The translations under genes were made by a program, and so were the position numbers. A model generated the notes under the pieces. It was not told where the DNA came from. It searched no databases and saw only the letters and a list, made by a program, of their open reading frames with translations. From the NCBI RefSeq assembly GCF_021611515.1, contig NZ_CP090960.1:124001-188000 (forward strand): a stretch of 64,000 nt of DNA, written 5' to 3'. This DNA is from Mariluticola halotolerans. Lineage in GTDB: Bacteria; Pseudomonadota; Alphaproteobacteria; Rhizobiales; Devosiaceae. Shown in pieces: positions 1 to 7,410 of this stretch (position 1 is the first letter of the stretch; each line of letters begins with the position of its first letter).

Positions 1-107
1 TGGGCATGTGCGGCTACACAATTGCGTGAGAACTCCCCCGAAACACTGCATGTTCAGCATGGATTAACCCAAATCCGGCCAAGCTATATGCGTCTGGGCA
101 AGCGGCG

Positions 108-413
108 GTGCGCATGAAGATCGTCAACGGATATGTGTGTGAATGCAGTGACGAGGTGCGTCTTGCCAAGCGCGGCATTGACCCGGCCAACCCCCGCAAT
201 GATCCCGAGATAGCGCGGGAACTGGCCGAGAAGAGCGCTGCAACATCTGCCCGGCCTGTTGATGCGGCCGAGGGCGGTGCGCTTGATCCGAAACGGGATG
301 ATGCGGCCGATCAATTTGCGGATGCGGCCCTTATCTTCGGGGGAATGCTTGAGGGAACCGAAGTTGCGGACTTCGCCAGGCAAATTTCGCAACTCGTTGA
401 CAGGTATGTGTAA
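108..413 (+). CDS. hypothetical protein, about 100 aa
   Basis: I do not recognise this protein. It can start at the GTG at 108 or at the ATG two codons later (114), which is equally plausible. The product is polar and has no signal peptide or membrane segment. It opens with a short conserved-looking stretch (KIVNGYVCECSDEVRLAKRG) holding a C-x-C pair, followed by an Asp/Pro/Asn-rich segment and an Ala/Asp-rich helical C-terminus. It stands alone on the plus strand, with no partner gene visible upstream before the window edge. Its coding character is moderate, and a longer frame on the other strand of this segment shows no recognisable domain. Confidence 0.6.
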   Translation: MRMKIVNGYVCECSDEVRLAKRGIDPANPRNDPEIARELAEKSAATSARPVDAAEGGALDPKRDDAADQFADAALIFGGMLEGTEVADFARQISQLVDRYV

Positions 414-442
414 ACTCCGAGCGGAGCGCTATCCGTGGCGGC

Positions 443-577
443 TTATCTCCACTCGATAACAGCTGATTGAGCGGGTTGCTGACCGGCGATGACCTGGGGC
501 AGGGCAACGACTGTGCCCATGCTGGCCAAAACCAGGGTTGTGGAAACGATCAGTGATGTGAGCAGGTTCGTTTTCAT
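443..577 (-). CDS. small secreted peptide, 44 aa
   Basis: This is a short gene: ATG at 577, stop at 443-445. It has a strong GGAGG ribosome site at 583-587, five bases from the ATG. The product begins MKTNLLTSLIVSTTLVLASMG, which looks like a signal peptide: a Lys at position 3, a hydrophobic core, then small residues. A short polar tail rich in Gln and Ala ends in EWR. No function is recognised. It lies 81 bp downstream of the nucleoside hydrolase on the same strand, and the ribosome site is paired inside a 10-bp stem described separately. The leader-plus-tail layout resembles small periplasmic peptides, but that is inference. Confidence 0.55.
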   Translation of the reverse strand: MKTNLLTSLIVSTTLVLASMGTVVALPQVIAGQQPAQSAVIEWR

Positions 578-583
578 TTTTGC

Positions 584-631
584 CTCCGTGCGTCCGCTGA
601 AGTGTGTCTTCAGGGATAGGAACGCACGGAG
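584..631 (-). promoter_or_regulatory. hairpin that sequesters the GGAGG site of the 44-aa peptide gene
   Basis: On the minus strand the arms CTCCGTGCGT (631 to 622) and ACGCACGGAG (593 to 584) are perfectly complementary over 10 bp. A second inner stem, CTGAAG/CTTCAG (608-613 with 597-602), closes a 5-base loop. The outer right arm contains GGAG of the ribosome site, so the folded leader would block initiation at the ATG at 577. No U-tract follows, so it is not a standard terminator. Confidence 0.55.
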
Positions 632-658
632 AGCCGAAATGGTTCAGATATTTTTTAA

Positions 659-1609
659 CTAAGGCAGGCGCGCCAGCCGATCTATCAGCAGATCGTAATA
701 CCCTTGCGCGTTGGCCTTGGAGAGGAAGAACGCGTTGCGCGGGAAATCGGTCTCGTCGGTGACACCCCAGAAGTCGGCGACGGTCATGCCGCGTGTCAGT
801 TCGCTTTTGGTTTCGATGGTGACATTGATCTGCCGGCCTTCGAAGAGGTCGGGATTGATCAGATAGGATGTGACGCAAGGGTCGTGCAACGGCGCGCCAT
901 CCCAGCCGTATTTGGCCAGGTCGAAATCTTCCGAGAAATCCAGCATGTCGGCGACTGCCGTGCCCGATTTATTGCCGATATTGCGGAAAGCTGTGAGCCG
1001 TTCCTTGGTTGTCAGTAATTGATGGGAGACGTCAAGCGAGGCCACAACCAGGGGGATGCCTGAGCGGAAGACGTTATCGGCGGCTTCGGGGTCCACATAG
1101 ATGTTGAATTCGGCTGCCGGGGTGATGTTGCCCATCTGGAAATAGCCGCCGCCCATCAAGACAATCTGTTCGATACGTTCGGCAATGGCCGGCTGCTTGG
1201 CCAGCGCCATGCCGATATTGGTCAAGGGGCCGAGCGCGCAGATGGTCACCGTTCCGGGCGCCTCCGACATGATGGTGTCGATGATGTAATCAACGCCATG
1301 CTGGCTCTGCAGGCTGATTTTTGGCTCCGGCAGCTGTGGGCCGTTTAATCCCGTTTCGCCATGTACATGCTCTGCCGTCACCAGTTTGCGTTGCAGCGGC
1401 CGTGCGCAACCGGCATAGACGGGGATTTCGGTCCGTCCGCTCAGTTCCACGACTTTGAGTGCGTTGATTGCATTCTGGCGCAGGCCGACATTGCCGGCAA
1501 CGGCGACAATGCCAAGTACGTCAAAGTCTTCGGGCGAGGCGAGGGCCAGGAGAATGGCCACGGCATCGTCCTGGCCGGGATCTGTATCGATGATGATTTT
1601 ACGGGGCAT
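659..1609 (-). CDS. nucleoside hydrolase (inosine/uridine-preferring family)
   Basis: This 316-residue protein hydrolyses the N-glycosidic bond of ribonucleosides to give a base and ribose, in the cytoplasm. The family signature DTDPGQDDA lies at residues 8-16, with the calcium-binding aspartates D10, D14 and D15, and the C-terminal HDPC (242-245) supplies the last calcium ligand D243. The length is typical. I place the start at the ATG at 1609, because homology begins there; the 26 extra upstream codons look non-coding. It follows the TRAP genes on the same strand with a 151-bp gap that carries a hairpin, so it may have its own promoter. A perfect inverted repeat lies directly before the start codon. 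Confidence 0.9.
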   Translation of the reverse strand: MPRKIIIDTDPGQDDAVAILLALASPEDFDVLGIVAVAGNVGLRQNAINALKVVELSGRTEIPVYAGCARPLQRKLVTAEHVHGETGLNGPQLPEPKISLQSQHGVDYIIDTIMSEAPGTVTICALGPLTNIGMALAKQPAIAERIEQIVLMGGGYFQMGNITPAAEFNIYVDPEAADNVFRSGIPLVVASLDVSHQLLTTKERLTAFRNIGNKSGTAVADMLDFSEDFDLAKYGWDGAPLHDPCVTSYLINPDLFEGRQINVTIETKSELTRGMTVADFWGVTDETDFPRNAFFLSKANAQGYYDLLIDRLARLP

Positions 1610-1611
1610 GT

Positions 1612-1640
1612 GTTGTTCAACCAATTGTTTTTTGAACAAC
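1612..1640. promoter_or_regulatory. perfect 9-bp inverted repeat before the nucleoside hydrolase
   Basis: GTTGTTCAA (1612-1620) and TTGAACAAC (1632-1640) are exact inverted copies separated by 11 bp, ending two bases before the ATG at 1609. The spacing suits a dimeric repressor. No convincing Shine-Dalgarno sequence lies between the repeat and the start, so leaderless initiation is possible. Confidence 0.4.
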
Positions 1641-1722
1641 TTAGCGGCGTAAATTGCCCGCGTCGATGGGGCATGGCATTTACCCATCTGCCTTTGGGTC
1701 GCACAGTGTCAGGTGGTGTTCA

Positions 1723-1742
1723 GGCGGGCTGATGTGCCCGCC
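1723..1742. terminator. GC-rich hairpin after dctM
   Basis: GGCGGGC (1723-1729) and GCCCGCC (1736-1742) form a perfect 7-bp stem with a 6-base loop, 18 bases beyond the dctM stop. No T-run follows on the minus strand, so it may only attenuate or protect the transcript. Confidence 0.35.
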
Positions 1743-1760
1743 CTGGCACCCGGTTGTGGA

Positions 1761-3359
1761 TCAGCGGTTTACGATCAGTTCAGGGCCCATAAGGCTGTAA
1801 GGCAGCCATGTCGAAATCCAGGGCACATAGGTGACGATAACCAAAAAGACCATCAGGACGGCGACGAAGGGCAGAGCCGCCTTGACCACCCGCATCAGGC
1901 TCATGCCGGTGATGCCTGAGGTCACGAACAGGTTGAGGCCTATGGGAGGCGTGATCATGCCGATTTCCATATTCACCACCATGATGATGCCGAGGTGGAT
2001 GGGGTCAATTCCCAGCTCAAGCGCGATGGGGAAGACCACAGGCGCCACGATGAGCAGCAGGCCCGAGGGTTCCATGAACTGGCCGCCGAGCAGGAGCAAA
2101 AGATTGACGGCGATGAGGAAGGTGAACCAGTTGAAACCGGCACCCAGCATCAGATCAGTGATGGTTTGCGGGATGCGTTCGGAGGTGAGTACGTGGGCAA
2201 ACAGGAGCGCGTTGACGATGATGAACATCAGCATCACCGTGGTGCGGGCGCTATCAACCAGTGCCTTTTTGGTGTCGGCATGGAAGAGCGCCGGGACGAA
2301 GGTCTTGAGGATCAGGCCCAGATTATAGGCCCATAGGGAGAACCCGGCGACAAAGGTTAGAGGGTGTGGCTGGTGCCGCAAATAGGGATAACCAATCAAG
2401 GTGACGAGACCCATTGAGAGCCCGATCCACATGCGGGTGTTTGTGGGCAGGGCCGAGAAGAAAAAGAAAGAAACGATCATCCAGACAAAGAACAAGGCCA
2501 GCGCGTAGACCGCTGCCTTGAAGCCCACAGCGCTGCGTGCGGATGCACCATCAGGGATCCAGGGCAAGCCTTTCAACGGGCCCATATCACGATAAACGAA
2601 CAGGGCGATGAGGGCTGCGTAGACGGCGGCGACGGATGCGGCTTCTGTGGGGGTGAAGGCACCACCATAAATGCCGCCGATGATGATGAAAATCAGGAAG
2701 AGGCCCCAGCCCGCATCCTTTGAGGCGGCAATGATTTCACCAAAGCCTTTCCAGTCTTCGGCCGGAAGCTTCTTGATGCGGGCCACCACATAGATGGCGC
2801 CCATCAGCATGGCGCCGGCCAACAGCCCCGGGACAACGCCGGCAAGGAACATGCGGCCCACCGAAACATTGGTGGCGGCGGCATAGACGACCATGACGAT
2901 GGAGGGCGGGATCAGAATGCCGAGGGTACCGGCATTGGCGATGATGCCTGCGGCAAAATCCTTGGTGTAGCCAACCTGCAGCATGCCCGCGATGGCAATG
3001 GTGCCAATGGCAACCACGGTGGCGGGTGAGGAGCCGGACAGGGCGGCAAACAGCATGCAGGCCAGAACACTGGCCATGGCAAGGCCACCGCGGAAATGGC
3101 CCACGCTGGCGATTGCCACGCGGATGATGCGCTGGGCGACCCCGCCGGTCGACATGAAAGTGGAGGCGAGGACGAAAAACGGGATGGCCAGAAGTGTGTA
3201 GTTTTGCGATGCGGTGAACAGCTGCAGGGCAACCGATGACAGGCTGTCGGTTGAGAAGAACGAGATAACCAGAATACTGGACAGGCCGAGCGAGACGGCA
3301 ATCGGCACGCCCAGAAACAACAAGGCGATCACCAGAACGAAAAGAATGAGCGCTTCCAT
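1761..3359 (-). CDS. dctM: TRAP transporter large permease, DctM family (enlarged)
   Basis: This is the large membrane subunit of a tripartite sodium-driven TRAP importer, 532 residues and almost wholly hydrophobic. The N-terminus (LFLGVPIAVSLGLSS) and the segment FAALSGSSPATVVAIGTIAIAGML are typical of DctM. Usual members have about 430 residues. The extra 90 or so lie near residues 270-365, between the motif ending ALFVYRDMG and the segment SARTTVMLMFIIVNA, and form two or three extra hydrophobic spans. It follows dctQ by 63 bp in one transcription unit. The substrate is probably a C4-dicarboxylate, going by the neighbouring DctB/DctD pair; the sequence alone does not prove this. Confidence 0.93.
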   Translation of the reverse strand: MEALILFVLVIALLFLGVPIAVSLGLSSILVISFFSTDSLSSVALQLFTASQNYTLLAIPFFVLASTFMSTGGVAQRIIRVAIASVGHFRGGLAMASVLACMLFAALSGSSPATVVAIGTIAIAGMLQVGYTKDFAAGIIANAGTLGILIPPSIVMVVYAAATNVSVGRMFLAGVVPGLLAGAMLMGAIYVVARIKKLPAEDWKGFGEIIAASKDAGWGLFLIFIIIGGIYGGAFTPTEAASVAAVYAALIALFVYRDMGPLKGLPWIPDGASARSAVGFKAAVYALALFFVWMIVSFFFFSALPTNTRMWIGLSMGLVTLIGYPYLRHQPHPLTFVAGFSLWAYNLGLILKTFVPALFHADTKKALVDSARTTVMLMFIIVNALLFAHVLTSERIPQTITDLMLGAGFNWFTFLIAVNLLLLLGGQFMEPSGLLLIVAPVVFPIALELGIDPIHLGIIMVVNMEIGMITPPIGLNLFVTSGITGMSLMRVVKAALPFVAVLMVFLVIVTYVPWISTWLPYSLMGPELIVNR

Positions 3360-3422
3360 ATTGCTTGGTTCCCTGTTTCCGGCAGACGCGTGAGAGCCGG
3401 TGCGTCGGTTGTCAGGTTGAAA

Positions 3423-4097
3423 CTAGTCTTTGAGCAGGTGCTTGTTTTCGGCGACCAGCTCTTCGGCTTCATGGCTGGCAATGATGAGCCGGCGTTTGCC
3501 GCGCAGGATGTCGATGACCGCCTGGACACAGCGGTACCCAAACAGACCGAGACCAATTGGCAAGATGAGATAGGCGATCCAGCGCTGTACGCGCTCCTGA
3601 AGGCCAAAGGTTTCCTGGGCCCATTCCGGATAGCGCAGGTCATCCAGGCCGATGCCGACCTTGAACATTTTTGACCAGTAGTCGAAAGCGCCGCCGCGTG
3701 CATTGGCACCGAAAAACTGCAGCCAGTTCGAATAGAGCAGGATGACCGCGTAAAGGACGCAGGCAAATGCGCCAAACACGGCTACGGCGCGGAAAGCCCG
3801 TTTGGGCAGAAGATGGATAAAGGCATCAACACCGAGATGGGCATTGATGCGCACCGCGTAACTCATGCCGAACAGGATCAGCCAGGCAAACAGGATGCGG
3901 GTAAATTCGAGCGCGCCGCCCCAGCCGCTGGAAAAACCATAACGCATGACTACTTGCGAGAAGGAGACCAGTGTGATGGCCGCCATCAATATGGCGAGAA
4001 CGCCCTCTTCGAAGCGCGCAATGACGCTAGGCCAGCGCCGCTCCACAATGAAGAGCGCGAGGAGAACGATAGCAACTGTCGTGAGAATCTGTGTCAT
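3423..4097 (-). CDS. dctQ: TRAP transporter small permease, DctQ family
   Basis: This is the small membrane subunit that, with DctM, forms the translocation unit. It has 224 residues from the ATG at 4097, which is preceded by a GAGGGG ribosome site; the longer frame upstream is not needed. Four hydrophobic helices are visible, and the GMSYAVRINAHLGVDAF stretch matches the conserved DctQ core. A loop of about 45 residues (GANARGGAFDYWSKMFKVG and on) between the last helices and a charged C-terminal tail make it longer than common DctQ proteins, in parallel with the enlarged DctM beside it. Confidence 0.9.
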   Translation of the reverse strand: MTQILTTVAIVLLALFIVERRWPSVIARFEEGVLAILMAAITLVSFSQVVMRYGFSSGWGGALEFTRILFAWLILFGMSYAVRINAHLGVDAFIHLLPKRAFRAVAVFGAFACVLYAVILLYSNWLQFFGANARGGAFDYWSKMFKVGIGLDDLRYPEWAQETFGLQERVQRWIAYLILPIGLGLFGYRCVQAVIDILRGKRRLIIASHEAEELVAENKHLLKD

Positions 4098-4123
4098 GAC
4101 GTTTCCCCTCGCGCCTGACGAAT

Positions 4124-4168
4124 AAAAAGGACCTTCCGAAGGTGTAAGCCGACGTCCTCCGGAAGGCC
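4124..4168 (-). terminator. hairpin with T-tract between dctP and dctQ
   Basis: Read on the minus strand, GGCCTTCCG pairs with CGGAAGGTCC (one bulged base, loop of about 20) and is followed at once by TTTTTATT. It lies just after the dctP stop and before dctQ. Such partial terminators commonly let the binding protein be made in excess over the membrane subunits. Confidence 0.55.
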
Positions 4169-4173
4169 AAGTC

Positions 4174-5172
4174 TTACATGTTTGACGCGGCTGCAGCGTC
4201 AATCAGGTCTTTGCCAATATCGGCCTCGAACTCGTTCCAGACCGGGCTCATCACATCGACCCACTGCTGGCGCTGTTCTGCGGAAAGTTCACGGATCGTG
4301 CCACCGGCATCGACAATGTTCTGCCGGCAAATCGCTTCTTTCTCGGCCACCGAGGCATTGGCCTCAGCTGTTACCTCGTCAACAATGCTGACGAACTGGT
4401 CGCGCACAGCCGGATCAAGTCCGCTCAGCCATTCGGTGGAGGTGACCAGCAAATAGGCGAGAAGCTGGTGATTGGTCACCGTGATGCCGTCCTGCACTTC
4501 AAAGAATTTCTGGGTGTAGATATTGCACCAGGAGTTTTCCTGCCCATCGACAACGCCGGTCTGTAGTGCGCCATAGACTTCCGAGAAGGCCAGTTTCTGG
4601 GCCGAGCCGCCCATGGCCTTGATCATGGCTTCAGCCACGTCAGAGGTCTGGATGCGGAATTTCAGGCCGTCTGCATCCGATGGTGCCAGCAAAGGTTTGT
4701 TGGCCGAGAATTGCTTGAGGCCTGACGACCAGTAACCAAGGCCGGTATAGCCGACGTCTTCGGTGGCCTTGAGCAGGTCTTTGCCAGCGTCACTGGTGGT
4801 GAAGCGTGTCACCGCGTCGAGATCGGAAAACAGGAAAGGCAGGTCGAACAGGCGATATTTGAGCGTATAGGCCTCGAATTTGGCGAGGGACGGGGCGGCC
4901 AGCTGAACGTCACCCAGCAAGAGAGCTTCCATCACCTTGTCGTCATCGAACAATGTGGAGTTCGGGAACACTTCCATGCAGGCGACGCCATTCATCTCGG
5001 CATTGACCCGGTCTGCGAGAAGGGTCGCAGCGTCGCCCTTGGGGTGTCCGCTTGCCGCCACGACGTGGCTGAACTTGATGACCATTTCACCGGAATCACA
5101 ATCCGCCATCGCGCCTGTGGTGCCAAGCATCAATGCGCCAGCCGCAAATGCGGCGACTTGGGTCAGTTTCAT
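4174..5172 (-). CDS. dctP: TRAP transporter periplasmic solute-binding protein, DctP family
   Basis: This 332-residue periplasmic protein captures the substrate for DctQM. The start at 5172 is fixed by GGGAGGAA ten bases upstream and by a signal peptide beginning there (MKLTQVAAFAAGALMLGTTGAMA, cleavage after AMA). Family features include the arginine of the ligand site in GLKFRIQTSDVAEAMIKAMGG and the stretch EVYGALQTGVVDGQENSWCN. This second motif resembles C4-dicarboxylate DctP proteins. It is the first gene of the dctPQM unit. Its leader at about 5241-5256 carries a sequence only partly like a sigma-54 promoter. Confidence 0.92.
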   Translation of the reverse strand: MKLTQVAAFAAGALMLGTTGAMADCDSGEMVIKFSHVVAASGHPKGDAATLLADRVNAEMNGVACMEVFPNSTLFDDDKVMEALLLGDVQLAAPSLAKFEAYTLKYRLFDLPFLFSDLDAVTRFTTSDAGKDLLKATEDVGYTGLGYWSSGLKQFSANKPLLAPSDADGLKFRIQTSDVAEAMIKAMGGSAQKLAFSEVYGALQTGVVDGQENSWCNIYTQKFFEVQDGITVTNHQLLAYLLVTSTEWLSGLDPAVRDQFVSIVDEVTAEANASVAEKEAICRQNIVDAGGTIRELSAEQRQQWVDVMSPVWNEFEADIGKDLIDAAAASNM

Positions 5173-5240
5173 ATCTATTCCTCCCATTTGCTGCAATTCG
5201 CAGCCATTGCGGGAGAGAGAGAGCAAGCATCGCCGGCGTC

Positions 5241-5256
5241 TGCAAGCGGCAGGGCA
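5241..5256 (-). promoter_or_regulatory. possible degenerate -24/-12 promoter of dctP
   Basis: On the minus strand the sequence TGCCCTGCCGCTTGCA fits the sigma-54 consensus TGGCACG-N4-TTGCA at the -12 element, but it has GC instead of the near-invariant GG at -24. It lies about 70-85 bp before the dctP start. It is listed because a DctD-type activator is encoded nearby, and it is weak. Confidence 0.25.
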
Positions 5257-5362
5257 GGTGCAAAGTGCGAAAATTTCAGGTTTGAGAGGTGCGTGGGTGG
5301 AATTCGTTACATTTCACCTCTGGCATGTGTGGGAATGGGAGCAAACCGGGGTATTGGCCTGT

Positions 5363-6031
5363 TTAAAAAGAGCACGGACTTTCAAACTGACAGGCGACAC
5401 CGGTTTCGGGATGGGTCACGAACAGGGTGTGCGCATGCAATTGCAAACAGGGGGCTGCTGCCAGCGCCTCGGCGGGTGCATAGAGGTTGTCGCCGAGTAT
5501 CGGATAGCCGAGATCCAGCATGTGGACGCGCAATTGGTGGCTGCGCCCGGTAACCGGTTTCAGTTCAATCCGGGTAATACCGGGCTCGCGCGCCAGAACG
5601 CGCCAGTCGGTAATCGCTTCGCGGCCGCGCTCGTAATCGATGTGTTGTTTGGGCCGGTTGGGCCAGTCGGTCATGATGGGTTTGTTGATCCGTCCGGCTT
5701 CTTCCGGGATTTCTCCCCAGACGCGGGCAATATAGGTTTTGCGGGTTTTGCGCTTTTCGAACTGCAGACCGAGATGGGCATGCGCCGAGGCGGTCAGCCC
5801 GAGGATGATCACGCCCGAGGTATCCTTGTCGAGGCGGTGCACGATACGGGCACCGGGGAATTGTTGTTGAGCGCGCGCTTCCAGACAGTCAGCCAGATCA
5901 GGCTGCTTGCCGGCAACGGTCAGCAGGCCGCTGGGCTTGTCGAGCACAAGAATGTGTTCGTCACTATGGATGATGGACAAAAACGGATCTGTTGGCGGCC
6001 TGTATTCAAAGGGGCGCACCGTGCCCGGCAA
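5363..6031 (-). CDS. rluA: RluA-type RNA pseudouridine synthase
   Basis: This 222-residue protein isomerises uridine to pseudouridine in RNA. The catalytic motif HRLDKDTSG occupies residues 65-73 with catalytic aspartate D68. The N-terminus (EHILVLDKPSGLLTVAGK) and the C-terminal GRSHQLRVHM match the short RluA branch, which lacks an S4 domain and modifies 23S rRNA and some tRNAs in E. coli. The length is like E. coli RluA (about 219). It sits 17 bp after the response regulator and before the TRAP operon, same strand, so it interrupts an otherwise functional transporter/regulator cluster. The exact RNA target is inferred from family only. Confidence 0.88.
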   Translation of the reverse strand: MPGTVRPFEYRPPTDPFLSIIHSDEHILVLDKPSGLLTVAGKQPDLADCLEARAQQQFPGARIVHRLDKDTSGVIILGLTASAHAHLGLQFEKRKTRKTYIARVWGEIPEEAGRINKPIMTDWPNRPKQHIDYERGREAITDWRVLAREPGITRIELKPVTGRSHQLRVHMLDLGYPILGDNLYAPAEALAAAPCLQLHAHTLFVTHPETGVACQFESPCSF

Positions 6032-6048
6032 TTCATTCCCGATGGGTC

Positions 6049-7410
6049 TTACTTCCTTTTTTTGAAGTCAGTGCGGGACAAATCATATTTCTGCATTTTC
6101 TCATAGAGGGTTTTGCGCGAGAGGCCGAGAGATTCATAGGCGGCCTTCAGATTGCCGTTACGGGCACGCAGTTCAGCGGCTATCGCTTCGCTTTCGAAAG
6201 CGGCCACGCGGTCCTTGAGGCTTTGCGTGCCGCTGTTGGGGGGCGGCGCGTTGCCATCGTTGATGCCCAGCACATAGCGCTCCGCGGCATTGTGCAATTC
6301 GCGCACATTCCCCGGCCACTCGCGGTTGAGAATGCTTGTAATCAAGGCGTCGGGGGGCGGCGGTGGATCACGGCGGAAGCGGGTGGCTGCCGCATCGACC
6401 ATCTGGATAAACAGCTGCGGGATGTCTTCCGTATGTGCTTTCAGCGGTGGCAATCGCAGTGTCACGACATTCAACCTGTAAAGAAGGTCCCGGCTAAAGG
6501 ACGGGATTGTGTCTGCATCTGAGTGGTTGTCAGCCTCCAGCTCGAGGTTGGAAGCGCCGATAAAGCGGCAATTGAGTTTGATGGGATCGTGGCTGCCAAG
6601 CCGGGTAATCGAGCGGTCCTCGATGACACGCAGAAGCCTGGCTTGCAGTTCAGGTGGCATGGTGTGCGCATGGTCCAGAAAGATGGTGCCGTTCCGCCCA
6701 TGTTCGAGCTTGCCGAAACGCGGGCGTATTGCGCCGGCAAACGCCCCCGCCTCGTAGCCGAACAATTCAGCCTCAATCATCTCGGCCGGGAGGGCTGCGC
6801 AATCGATTACAACAAAGGGATGATCGCGCGCTTCGGACAAGTCGTGAATTGCGCGGGCGGCAACTTCCTTGCCGGTGCCTGTGTCGCCAATGATCAGCAC
6901 GTCGCTCGGCGTGCTGGCGATTGTGCGGATCTGGTTGCGTATTGCCGCCATCATCTGGCTGCGGCCTGCAAGGCGGACCTCAAGATCGTCCGGCCTGTTG
7001 GTGATACTGTCGCGCAGTGCGCGGTTTTCAAGCGTGAGGGCTCTTTTCTCGGCAGCGCGGCTGATCGATTCAAGGAACCGTTCCGTGGTGAAGGGTTTCT
7101 CGATAAAATCATAGGCGCCTTCGCGCATGGCCTCGACGGCGAGATTGATGTCGCCATGGCCCGTCACCAGCACAACCGGCAGGTCTGCGTCTATGGCACA
7201 AGCGGCGCGGAGCAATTGCATCCCGTCCATGCCGGGCATGCGTATGTCGCTGACAAGGATGCCATTATATGTGCGCGAGAGCGTGCTGAGTGCCTCCGCT
7301 GCGGTTGCCATTGTGCGCACCTTGTAGCCGGCGAGATCAAGTGTCTGGCTGGCGGCGATGCGCAAGTGTTCTTCGTCATCGACAAACAGGATTTCGACAG
7401 ATGTGCTCAT
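6049..7410 (-). CDS. dctD: DctD-like sigma-54-type response regulator with altered AAA+ motifs
   Basis: This 453-residue regulator has a receiver domain (phospho-acceptor D55, acidic pocket at 11-13), an AAA+ domain and a Fis-type helix-turn-helix (about 418-441). The start at 7410 overlaps the kinase stop as ATGA. Walker A is intact (GDTGTGKE, 175-182). Two hallmark sites are altered: the loop contacting sigma-54, normally GAFTGA, reads GAFAGA (222-227), and Walker B, normally LFLDE, reads IFLDHA (243-248), with His where the conserved glutamate belongs. The family activates sigma-54 promoters of C4-dicarboxylate transporters. With these changes it may act weakly, or through another sigma factor; this is inference. 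Confidence 0.88.
   Translation of the reverse strand: MSTSVEILFVDDEEHLRIAASQTLDLAGYKVRTMATAAEALSTLSRTYNGILVSDIRMPGMDGMQLLRAACAIDADLPVVLVTGHGDINLAVEAMREGAYDFIEKPFTTERFLESISRAAEKRALTLENRALRDSITNRPDDLEVRLAGRSQMMAAIRNQIRTIASTPSDVLIIGDTGTGKEVAARAIHDLSEARDHPFVVIDCAALPAEMIEAELFGYEAGAFAGAIRPRFGKLEHGRNGTIFLDHAHTMPPELQARLLRVIEDRSITRLGSHDPIKLNCRFIGASNLELEADNHSDADTIPSFSRDLLYRLNVVTLRLPPLKAHTEDIPQLFIQMVDAAATRFRRDPPPPPDALITSILNREWPGNVRELHNAAERYVLGINDGNAPPPNSGTQSLKDRVAAFESEAIAAELRARNGNLKAAYESLGLSRKTLYEKMQKYDLSRTDFKKRK

Noticed and set aside
3-29. Short open tail ending TGA at 27-29 at the left window edge
   Set aside because: Nine codons give too little to say whether a gene from outside ends here.
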